Shown here piece by piece: positions 25,248 to 38,000 of a stretch of 64,000 nucleotides of DNA. This DNA is from Ipomoea triloba (Eukaryota; Streptophyta; Magnoliopsida; Solanales; Convolvulaceae): NCBI RefSeq assembly GCF_003576645.1, contig NC_044919.1:33987211-34051210 (forward strand). Direction: 5' to 3'. The notes beneath the pieces are model-generated. The model saw only the letters and a program-made list of their open reading frames with translations, was not told where the DNA came from and made no database searches. Position numbers and translations under genes: made by a program. Every line of letters begins with the position of its first letter. Position 1 is the first letter of the stretch.

Positions 25248-28200
25248 ATGCAGTCCAACTCGCTGCCTTTCCCTCTGATTCCGCTTACGTTGTTCAATGG
25301 TGGTGAATTGAGCGAAGGCGGGTTTGAGCTTTCCAGGTATTTGTTCTTGGGCTCCCTGCTCTTCTCATCCCCAGGCGGTACTGCTGGCGGCATGGACTTG
25401 TCTAAGGTTGGAGAGAAGATCTTCAGTTCCGTTCGCTCCGCCCGATCTCTTGGCCTTCTTCCTGCTTCTCCTTCCGATCGCCCTGAGGTAATTTCATTCA
25501 TGTACTCGCCTACATTTCAGCTGTTAATTACGCTGGTTTTTTAATTTAATTTAATTTAATTTATTTTTATTGGCTATTCTAGTGGCTATTACTGGATTCT
25601 AGCTAAGAATCAGCAGACGGTGTTATTTTGATTTTGACTGTGGTTTTTCGTTCATCCGGTATACGTGATCTTTAGGTTATTCCCAAGGATCTGCCTTTTC
25701 GTATAGGGGAGCTGTAGTGTTGAATGAATATGGACAATTTAGTATTTGTAGTTCCAGCAAATTCGGAATTGTTACTTTACTGTGTCTCTGATGTTTCATT
25801 TGTACCCATATTTACATTGCCACACGTATAAATACATGTGCACCTGAGACAGAGAGAGAGGGAGAGAGAGAAGGGTGGGGAGTCGGAGTAGTTGTTTTCT
25901 GCAGTCAAAGGAAATGCAAAGGGGTTTTGGTGAAAGTAGTACCACATCTTTTTGGCTATTTTTCTTTAAAACTAAGACACATTATGCATTATAGGGATGG
26001 GTTGTGTGCATGGAACTGAATTTGGAGCCTTTGTATGAATGATCCAAACAAGAAAGAAGTTGGCTTGCTCGAAGATGGAACAGCCATGCTTGATTTTCTT
26101 TCCTCCTCCAGCGTGACATTTTTTTAATGGCTGTGAATAAAGCTTGCTTATAGTAAACACTGAAACTCATATGCATATTTCACTAACTACACTTTTGGTG
26201 AAGGTATTTACTACCATCTATGCATTAATTCAATAAGGAGGTTGGATACTCTAGTTACATTAGAATTTATTAGTAGGCTTTAGATAAATTTACTTAATAA
26301 AATACATTCACACTCGGCGGCACCGTTAGATTAGATCCAGAGAACAAAGCTACTTGGTTGTTGTAAGGGTTTTAATTGCAACCCTCTTGACTTTAATTAG
26401 TGGTCCCTTATAGACAACCCTTGCTAGAGCTGGGAAGGATGGAATAAGTGTTTGATCTTGATGGAGCGAATGATGAGTGGGAGATTCAGGCAACACATAA
26501 TGACATGGGTTGTTAGACACTTAGACAACACACAGTTGCTTCAAATTTTGTGGTTATTGATGAAATTTTGAATAGCTTTGAAGACGCCATGAAATGTCTG
26601 CACATGTACCTGGAATTACCTCCATACATTAAAAAAGGAGAAAATTTTGGTATGTTTCTAGAGTTGTTTTGTGAAGAGTCATCATTTGTTTAAGTGCTGT
26701 TTCTCACAGGTTCCAGCACGAGCTGCAGCGGCAGCTGCTGTTGCACGTGTTCTTGCTGGACTACCTCCTCATCAAAGGCATAATCTTTCATCAAGCTCTG
26801 AAGAATTAAGCTCTGAAGAATTAAGCTCAATATATGGGAGCAAACCTTCCAAAGTGTTGGATGACCTTGAGGAAGAATTTTATGAAGAGGTTCATGTTTC
26901 ACTTCTAAGTTAATAAAACAGCCTTTCATGCCTTTATCTTGTACTTTCTGTCTGGCACTTTTGGGTCATATTTGTTATTCTGTCCATTTATCCATAATTC
27001 CATATTGGCAATTGTTGATATATGGCCAATTTTTTTGATATATATCTTTTGAACATAAAGATTTTTGTTATAATTTCACCATTGCCTTATGTGTGATCTA
27101 TTGCTCATTTGGGGCTTTTCACTTTGAAGTTAATAGTACTGCCTTTACCTTTTACTTTCTGTTTGGTGTTATTACTTTATTAGGTCATATTTGTCACTCT
27201 TCATTTAATAATTGTTGATAAGTGCCTATTGCTTGATATATTCCTTTGAACACAAGGATTTTCATTTTAATATGACCACTGTTATGTGTGATCTATTGCT
27301 TATTTTGGGGCCTTTTGCTTCTTTGTTAAAGATCTTTGATTTCCAGACATTTGTATTATTTTCCTTGTACATCAGCAGACCATTTGCTGGTTTTTGTTTA
27401 GTTTTCTTACATTAATTTATCCTCTCACCCCACACTTTCTCCTATCCTCTTCCATTTTGAACATTAACATTTGCATTACCCATTATTTCTGTCAGCATTT
27501 GATCTGTGTAAATCACTGAGTGTTTTTGTGCCTCTTTGCATTTAGGATTTTGATCCTGTAAGGCATGTTTTGGAGCATATTCCAACTGATGAGAATGAAC
27601 TGGCATATTTTGAAGAAAAGGTACAGTTCTATTTTTGTCTTCCACTTTTTTGTTTTGGGGGAAGGGGGTGGGGGGTGAGGTTTCTTTACATAATTTATCC
27701 TCATTATTGTTTCAGTTCTTAAATTTATATTATTTTTGGGCGATTAGGGGCGTACATGCGTAATAACTTGCTTATCTTCTCTCTCTCTCTCTCTCTCCTC
27801 GTAATGATCAAATAGTGTAGATACTATTTTGTTCCCCTTACTAATGCCAATTTTTATTTGAGTTGTACACATTCATCAAATGGTAACTCTGTCAATTTAC
27901 TTTACTTTACGGTAAAAGACCTTAATGATAACAACAATGATATGTATATGAGGTGGCAATTGTACATCTCAATAAAAAAGTGATGTGAAATATGAAATAA
28001 AATTATAGCATGAATATGGTCCTTCGAAGAATGTCAAGTTACTTATAGTAATATGAATCATCAATAATTGGTTCAAACATTCTGAATTTGACCCCAACTT
28101 GTGTCCAAATTATGTCCAGATAAGAAGACACACTTGTCCTATACTCCTATGAGGCACGAGCTGAATGCACATTTCCTAAATATTACTCTGACAAAATAAT

Positions 28201-28998
28201 AGGAACCAGTTTCCTATTTTTAAGAGAAAAACATGTTGAACTTGAACAACTAGCTTCTCCTTATGGGGTTTTGTATTTAAAAAGAGCAGGCAAGGGTGGC
28301 TCCAATCCAAGTATTTAAGAGAAAAACATGTTGAACTTGAACCACTACCTTCTCCTTGTGGTTTCTAGGCTTTGGTTACTTTAGATTCTTTTTCTGATCA
28401 ATAGCCTGCTTACAAAATTGTCAATCCAGAATGCCTCCAACCCAAGTCTTTCCACTTTTGAGTTTTGACAAATTTTTGCTGGAATTGCTTCATGTATAAA
28501 ATGCATCCAGAAGACCTTGAAATTTCTTCTATTGTTTGAATTTATATTGTAGCAGTAGTAGTGAACAAATAAATTAACCTGTAACTGGATATCATTTGTA
28601 TCATTGCTAATAAGCTTTTGTTATTTACAACATCCTAAGTCATTTGATCTTGAGAAGCTGCGCTATAGATTCCTACATTTAGGATCTCCCACTTAAATAC
28701 CTTCCAGAGGTACTGCCAGTTTTTGAGGTGTTGACTTCTTGACTTCTCTGGTGCATGCTATCGAATCTTGGGTTACAGATTGTCTATTCATGAATCATGC
28801 TTCAATTCCACCATCCAAGCACTTCAATTTTATATGGTTTGTGCCTTAGAGAAAATTTACTGGAGCAAATAATCCATGCATGATTTTCTGTTTTACCTAT
28901 AAAAATTAATAATTGAAGTTTGTTCAACTCTCTTGAATGTCATGTCATTTACTTTTGAAATTGTTTCAATCCAGTATTCACAACTAAATTTTTGTTTA

Positions 28999-29042
<44 letters not shown>

Positions 29043-32000
29043 CAGGCTGCTTCTAGATTAGCACAGTTGGATAGAATTGCTGAACGCCTTTCACGCCATG
29101 TTATGCAGCATCATGAAGTAATGGGTAAGGCTTCTGTTTGTGTGTGTGTGTGTTTTTTTTGGGGACCCTCGTAAGATTCTTCACATATATTTTATCATTG
29201 TTTTGTATAATAAGCTGTATGCCTTGCTTGGTTAACTACATCTGATGACAAATAATATTTTTCTTTTGTAAATGATAAAGATAGAGCGTTTAGGGGGCAA
29301 GAAGTCCTAAAAGGCATGTTCCAGAATTTCCCATTGTTTTCTAGTATGTATTGAATGATGACCCACTTAAGAATTGTTTCCAGACATTCTTGAAGGTAGA
29401 GCTTACTATGATTATCTGTAGGTCTTCTGTAGATTATTTGAATGGTAGATTACTATGATTATCTCGACATGTTATATAGATCAGATCTTTTGGGATTCAT
29501 TTAGAGTGTCACTTTAAAAAATGAGTTAAAACCATTCCCCTGATAAAGGTGCACAATGCTACTCATGTAGGATCTTAAGAAGGAACCAATATGAAACCTT
29601 ATCTTTATTATAGACAGGTTGCTTCTAGGTCTTGAACCCCTGACTTTTAGCATAAAAAATTGGTAAACATTTGGCTACTAAACCACCAAGCTTTCAAGCA
29701 CTTAATATAATGCATTTAAAAAGATGGTATCTGCTTTATCTCCTTTCCTATCAGCTCTGTAAGTCTTGTGCTTATTTTGTTGTTGAGTTTATTACTTGTG
29801 CCTCTTGGTATTATGCACGTGTTTAATGTGTGTCCTTTGATATTCCCTAGGTGTGTGAACAAGTTGATAGACCCTATGGTGATATACTCTAGGTTAGCGT
29901 ATGGGTATATATATGTGTAGTCTTTGTGTTATCCAATGGGTGTTCAAGCAATACATATATAAATCTTCCCAGTTTATTCAACAGTTAAGCATTTAAGCTG
30001 TCATTGTTATGGTTCCATTTTTCTTATAATGGATGCACAGTGGTTTCTCCTTTCAATCTTTAACAATGTGCTTGTACTGGCAGTGAAAGGAATGAATCTT
30101 GTCAGGGAATTGGAAAGAGACTTGAAAGTTGCGAATGTTATTTGCATGGTAAGCAGCTGTCAATGTTGCATGTTAATGTCTTGGTAAAATAATTATGATA
30201 TTTTACCTTTTATGGTTTTTTTACATCATAAAATTTGACTTTTCCCACTATTATTACCATGAGGCTGGCTTTTCTCTTGATCTCTGGTTCTCATCAATTC
30301 TTTTTCCTGATTTCTGCAGAATGGGCGGAGACATCTTACATCATCAAGGAATGAAATATCAAGGGATCTTATTGTGCACAGAAATTCTAAAAAGAAACAA
30401 GCGCTTTTGGTATTTTTCTTTGCCTAGGCTCCTTCAAGGACTAGCATGACTTTTTTTTTTTTTCATCCTAGTCTAGGCAAAAGGATCTTGAGTTCTCATT
30501 TAGTCTGACCATGGTTACCATCACCAATATGGAATAGCTTTTCGATGAGAAGTAGTTATATATTTTTATTAGTAGGTGTTCAATTTGTTGTGAAAATGCT
30601 CCTCAGAATTTGACAGCTTATAAATTTTAGGACATGCTCCCCATCTTAACGGAGCTCCGCCATGCACTGGACATGCAAGTGGCTCTTGAAACTCTTGTAG
30701 AGGAAGGAAACTTCTCTAAGGTCCCATTCTATTCCAACACAATCTTTGCAGCTTTGCTTCCACTTCCTCTTCCTTCTCGCAAATCATTCTTTTTTATTCT
30801 AATGTTGTATGGTCATGCATTCTGCAAGTATTGACTAATGATTGACCTGTTGACTTGCAGGCATTCCAAGTACTCTCTGAGTATTTGCAAATTATGGATA
30901 GTTTATCACAACTTTCAGCAGTACAAGAAATGAGCCATGGTGTTGAGGTGAAATTAACACATGATAACTTTTAATGAAGTGATCATAAGGGACATCTCTA
31001 CTTCTTTTTGTAAATAATTGTTAGAAAATCCTATCCAGATCTAGAGTTCTGACTAAATTTTGCACATGAACACAATCTTTGCTATCTTTATGGTATTTCT
31101 TTAGTTTTCCCATGATTGTGGTTATCTAAGTCTATGTTAATGAGCTCCATGAATTTACAGGTGTGGTTGGGAAAGACTCTTCAAAAGTTGGATGCACTTT
31201 TATTAGGAGTATGCCAGGATTTCAAAGAGGAGAGCTATACAACTGTTAGTCAATCAACTTGGTTTTCGACCAAATCATTACAAGTTTTGAAGTGCATTGC
31301 ATAATTTCACATTTCATCTTTAGTTGTCTCATCTTGCATTCTTGTAAAAAAAAATCTTATCTTGTATTCTTTTTTCTCACACTTCCACTGTATGATAGGC
31401 CAAATACTGGTATGAATATGATTCCATAAACTTTTTGTACAGAAATAGATTCATGCATTTGAAATCTTGTTAACATATGTTGTTTAGCTTTAATCCTATT
31501 CAAAGATGTTATTTCTGGATAGAGTCTGATCTGAATTCTGATTTATATTTAGATATTTTGTGCATAGGGCAGACTTTGTAAATGCTATGGTGCAGATGAA
31601 GCTGGTTGCAGATTACTGTCTGTGTACAGTATATAGTAATATGTCATAACAAGCTTGAAATAATGTGTTCCATATCATCTACAGGTGGTTGATGCTTATG
31701 CACTAATCGGGGATGTTTCTGGACTTGCTGAAAAGATACAAAGTTTCTTTATGCAGGAGGTTCTCTCTGATACACACAGTGTTTTGAAGACTCTTGTGCA
31801 AAAGGTATGTTTATCTGCTTTCTTTTTTTGATAGGCATTTCCTTTTCTTTTCCAATAAGAGTACTAATGGCCAAATTCACAATCCTTTGGTGTAACTGGA
31901 CTTAGTTGACATGTTTGAGATTACTTTTATGGTAAAATGTTCAAGATTATCCAAAAGAAAAATGACTAGTGTTTTCTTTGAGTCTCTAGCTCCCAGCCAG

Positions 32001-35000
32001 TGTGACATTAATGAAAAATGCATAATTATTTAAAACATCAAGTAAGCTGACTTTTTTCCAGGGTATAAAGTGAACAATAAGAACAAATAAAGCTGACCTT
32101 TTACATGACAGTATCTTTTGCTTCCTTGCTTTATAACATCTATTACTTATTGCAGGACTTTGAAAATACCAATGTGCAAGGTGCAAGGTATAATCTCATG
32201 CCTCTATCAGCTTGCTAAGAAACTGTTCTAGTTTATCTGTGTCATGATTTGCCCCCACTCCACATCCAGGCTCACATACAGTGATCTGTGCATTCAGATG
32301 CCTGAATCCAAATTTAGGCAGTGTTTGTTGGCAACCCTAGCTGTATTATTTAAGTTGATGTGTTCATATCATGCAATCTTGAGCTTCCAGCCAGTGGATA
32401 AGGTAAACATCTTTCTTGTGTCTTAAAACTATTCATAGTTTCTTACAGTGCTCACAATAATAGACTGCTTACCTCTCTTTCTTTTCAGATTGCTTTTTCT
32501 TGACTTTTATGTATATTTTTCCTCATTTAAAAAAATTGAATGTATAGAGCTTTCTGCTTGAAGGATTTGTTATAGAATCTGCTTCAATTTAAAATTTTAT
32601 TCATATTTGTTTATTATGCTTCTTTGCAATTATCAGGTCATTGCCTGAAATTATTCCCCCCTCTCACTATTTATGCACAGATTTTATGTGAAGTATTTTG
32701 TGATATCAATCTCTCTGCCTGCCAAACCCTTGCTATGGATAAGAAGCAGGGTGAGGTTTTTGCACTTGCAGGGGACATTCAACATGTTGGTACAATTGCA
32801 CAAACTCCAGTTGTATCCTCCACTGGAGAGATGCCAGCAACCTGTGTATCTTTGACAGATAATATTGCAGCTTTTCATCCTTCAAATATAGATAATGGTG
32901 AAGAGGTAAGGGATGGTGGAGAGACAGCATCAAGCAGCGGATCACCCTGGTTTCAGCTGCGTAAGGATGCTGCAACTTTTGTTTCACAAACCTTACATAG
33001 AGGCCGGAGGAATCTCTGGCAACTTACAACAAGTCGTGTAGCAGTGTTGCTTTCGTCTCCTGTTGTGTGCTCTACAAGTATTCATCAGTTCCTAACAATG
33101 TATGAAGATCTGAATACTTTCATCTTGGCTGGGGAAGCTTTCTGTGGGAGTGAAGCAGTTGAATTCAGGCAGAAAGTAAAATTCGTTTGTGAAAGTTATT
33201 TTGCTTCTTTCCATCGGCAGAACATATATGTAAGTTTGCCTTACCCTATCCCTATCCCTATCCCTATATGTTGTGCATAGTGCATACACACACAACAGAG
33301 TGCATGTCGTGGGAAACATTTCCCCTCTGCACATTGTGGTCCTTGAGTGGCAAAAGAAATATAAGATATTTTGAGGGACTTGGGACTCCCGTGCATTGGA
33401 TTAAGTAGAGAGTTTGGATCTTTTGCTTTTAGGGTATAAAGAAAAGCCCATAAATGGACCTCCTGTGTAATCTAGAATCATGATACTCTTGTAATATTTT
33501 TTGTAGGCATCTACTTGGAGCTTTTCTTTTTTAATAGGGAAAAGGTGCAAATAAGCCATCGAACTATTTGGGAATTAGCAATTAAGCCATCGAACTCGAA
33601 TTAGCTCCAAATAAGCCACTGAACTCAGAAAAACAAAGCAATTAAGCCACTAAACCGGAAAAAAATAACAATTAACATTTTCAACAGGTCATTTGCCTAT
33701 TCCGGCAATCGGTGACGACTTTTCCGGTGACCGGCAAAAACTTCCGGCGATGACGGAGCCGTCGCCTGTCGCATTTTCCGGCGAGGGTGACCAAAACTGG
33801 TCGCTGGAATTTTTCGCTGGTCACCAGTGGCCGGAATAGACAAATGACAAGTTAAAAATGTTAATTGTTAATTTTTTTTTTCTGGTTTAGTGGCTTAATT
33901 GTTTTGATTTTCTGAGTTCAGTGGCTTATTTGGAGTTTATTTGAGTTCGATGGCTTAATTGCTAATTCCCAAATAGTTAGATGGCTTATTTGTACCTTTT
34001 CCCTTTTTAATATAATATTGAAAGCTATTACATGTACATCTTTTTCTGGAAAGCAGTAAATCTAAATCTACTGGTTCATAAAGCTTCTATTAACAAATTT
34101 ATTTTCCTAAGAAGTTAAAATTTGAAATAATATAAATATAATTGAAGTTTTCTTTACCTTACCACTTGTTTGCCTCCCGTGTATGATACTGGTCATTGCT
34201 TTTACTGAAATTTGTCACACTGCTTTTGATAATGAGGCTATGAGTTGGATAATTCTTGTGCTCATTCACACATGAACAAATTCTTGTTGTTCCTCACTTA
34301 ATGATACTGAGGCTATAAAGTTGAATAATTTCATTTCTGTTATATCATAATTATTATGCTACTGTGAGAAGCTACTATTTTGTACTCAGCTTGGTGAATT
34401 TTTATCTAATTATTTTAATAGTGAATTTCTAAGTAAAGAGAAGGGGTGGGTATGGGTCCTGGTTTTAGATTTCAATGGGTACATTATCTACTATTCCCTT
34501 CCTAAAAAGTATACAGAGTATTTTGTAAATTTGTAATGTTTTGAGTGCTGAATTACTTAGCTGATTCATCTTACTGACTGATGCTTTGACATATCACATA
34601 AAAATGTAGCAGTAGCTGATCATCACTTATCTTAGAGGTTATCAAGGATGAACATTTTACTACATTTTTATCTCTACTTCCATTATCTGTTTGTTTGTTT
34701 GTTTGTGCGTTTTTTTCCCTGAAACAGTGACACTTTGACTATCTGTTACTAATAAGAATTGAGTTGCAATAATAGCCTACATTACCTGTGAAGTCCTATA
34801 ATAGTGTTCAATTTATATCTATAATCATATGTATGCTACCATAGATTACTCATTTTCTTATGAACTCTTCACCCTTTTTGGTGCTTGAAGCTACATGAAC
34901 ACCTGCAATTAAGTGCATTTTTTGTTCCTGCAAATTTGAAACAAAAATTACTTTTAATGAAGTAATACATGTGACCTGACTGATGAAAGGGTGGTTTTGA

Positions 35001-38000
35001 GTTTTCAATCCTATTATGTTATTACTATTCTGTACAACACCCGAGGAAGAGAATATGTTCTAAAAATTTATTGGCCTACTGAAGTGTTTCTTTTTATGTG
35101 TTTATCTGATGTTAATTAATACGGAGTATAAACTTTTCTTAGGGTCATAATTCGTTCTTAACTCATAACATGTATGGTTTTTAATAATCTTAAAATCTTC
35201 ATTTTTATATACAGGCACTGAAATTGGTGCTGGAAAAGGAGAATTGGCTGATATTGCCACCAGAAGTAACACAAGTAGTAAGTTTTGCTGGTCTCATTGG
35301 TGATGGAGCGGCATTGATTGCTTCAACTAGTAACTCTCTCGATACTCGATTGGGGCATGCCCATAAGTCAAATGATCTTGCCCAAACCAACTCTAAGAGG
35401 AGCGGATTTTCAAATTGGCTGAAGAACGAGAACCCCTTTTTGGTGAAATTGAATTGTAGTTCAAATGAGTACACTGATTCTTATTTTCCCGGATCGCCAT
35501 CTTCTAGAGAAGTTGGAAGCTCTAACGGGAGTTATTTCAAAAAGGATTCTACTCAAGAAAACCATGCTGAAAATCATATGAATGGGAGTCCTTCTCTATC
35601 AGAAGATGAAAACGAAGATCTTCATGCTGATTTTATTGATGAAGATAGTCAACTTCCAAGCCGGATTTCAAAGCCTAGTCGTTCAAGACATCGTTCTACA
35701 CTTTCGAATGATGAAGAAATGACAGCACAAACAGGATCGTCTCTTACTCTCTTAAGGTAAGATGTTTGGATTTGCTTTCTTACTAAATATATTGATAACT
35801 TTAAGCTGAAAATTGTACACAACAGGTTAATGGATAAATATGCAAGGCTAATGCAGAAGCTGGAGTTCGTAAATGTTGAGTTGTTCAAGGTATGCCCTTT
35901 TAAAAATAGTTCATAGTCTAGATATATTTCACTTTCTTTTTTGGTGATCAACTCTTTACAGTCTGCTTCTCTTTTTTTTTTTTTTTTAAATAAATTTTTT
36001 TAACTGTGAAATCCTTTAACAGGGAATTAGCCAATTGTTTGGGATCTTTTTTCACTTTGTATTTGAGAGCTTTGTCAATCAGAGTACTCTCCCTGGTGGA
36101 AAGGTCTTGACAGACATGCTTCCTCGTAAGTGTTTTCAATAGTTACTTTTCTCTCTCCATTAAAAAGAAAAAAATTTGTATGTCCTACACCATGCTGTTA
36201 TTTATTTATTTATTTTAATGGTTCTTAGACAAGCTAAAGACTGCATTATCAAGAATAACACAGGATTGTGACCAATGGATGAAACCACAGTCTTCACCAT
36301 TTAATTCATCTTCACCCACATCTTCAAATACACCATTCACTCATATGGATGTCACTCCTACAAGTCCACCAAGTCTCTTAGCTGGTGCATCTTTTAGTCT
36401 CAAGGTACTTTTATTTCAGCAATGCTGAGCAGGGATATAGTTCTCTGTGTAATTGGTTTCTTCTTTATAGAAGATCTACTTGTATTGCTTGTGGTATTGT
36501 TACTCTAGCCAGTGATACTGTAATACTTGTACAAGTTAGTTTAGACAGGTCTCTGAACTTGTTGGCTTTAAGTCTTGTCCTTAGGGGCGTGATAAATTAA
36601 ACATCATAATACCCATAGAAAAATGCATATGCATGGATTTGATATCGCCTAATGTTTTGATGAGTACTGTATTATTTTCATGTGTAGTAATTCTAAAAAA
36701 GTGTCTCATTTTCAGTTTTGATGCATAATATATCTCAACATAATTGCAGGAAAGATGTGCCGGTGCTGACACTATATCTCTTGTTGCTCGATTGTTGCAT
36801 AGATCTAAAGCTCATCTTCAGTCAATGCTTCTGAAAAAAAATTCAGCGACTGTTGAAGATTTTTATGTGCATTTGGTATGCTTACCTGGACTACAAAAAG
36901 TTCTATTAGTAGTTATAATTTTTATGCAACTATAAATGAAATTGATAAAAATGGTTAAACCACTGCCCTAAGGTCCAACCGTCCAACTAAATTCCTTTAG
37001 GCAAATTATTGCATGGACCATGGTCCACACAGCTGTGTGGACCAAAAATAAAAAGTACATTATTTTTGTCCTGAAGGTACATTATTTTTGTACTGTAAGT
37101 ACATTATTTGATAGTATATATCAAATAATGTACCTTCAATACAAAAATAATGTACCCTAATATAATGTACCTACAGTATAAAAATAATGTATCTTCAATA
37201 CAAAAATAATGTACTTTTTATTTTTGGTCCACACAGCTGTGTGGACCATGGTCCATGCAATAATGANCTATAAATGAAATTGATAAAAATGGTTAAACCA
37301 CTGCCCTAAGGTCCAACCGTCCAACTAAATTCCTTTAGGCAAATTATTGCATGGACCATGGTCCATGCAATAATGATTGATTCCTTTATAGTANAAAAAT
37401 GGTTAAACCACTGCCCTAAGGTCCAACCGTCCAACTAAATTCCTTTAGGCAAATTATTGCATGGACCATGGTCCACACAGCTGTGTGGACCATGGTCCAT
37501 GCAATAATGATGGTCCACACAGCTGTGTGGACCATGGTCCATGCAATAATGATTGATTCCTTTATAGTATGGACCATGGTCCATGCAATAATGATTGATT
37601 CCTTTATAGTATATGCAGTTGAGAAGTTGAAAAAACAGAGTGGAAAGACCACAAGAATATTGTTAATTTCTGATTTATGCCTGAAGAACTAAAATAGTAT
37701 AACAATGGAAAATGATCATAGAGTACCGTGTTGATTTTCTGTCTTAATGCTCTGTGAACTTCTGTTATTTGAAACCCATAAAAAATTATTGCAACCAATT
37801 AATCTCTTCTGATGTAGTCCTATATAATGAGTAATGACAATTCTGATATGTATGATTTTATGGAGGGATTGTCTTTCATTAATCAGCTTAGCATCTTAAA
37901 TATTTCACTAAGTTGATTGAGGAACTTTTCCAATGGCTCCTTTTTCAGGTGGATGTTGTACCAGACCTTGTAGAACATATTCACAGAACAACTGCCAGGC

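Noticed and set aside
37416..37692. Repetitive frames with AWTMVHT units
   Set aside because: They come from repeated hairpin arms in an assembly-suspect region.
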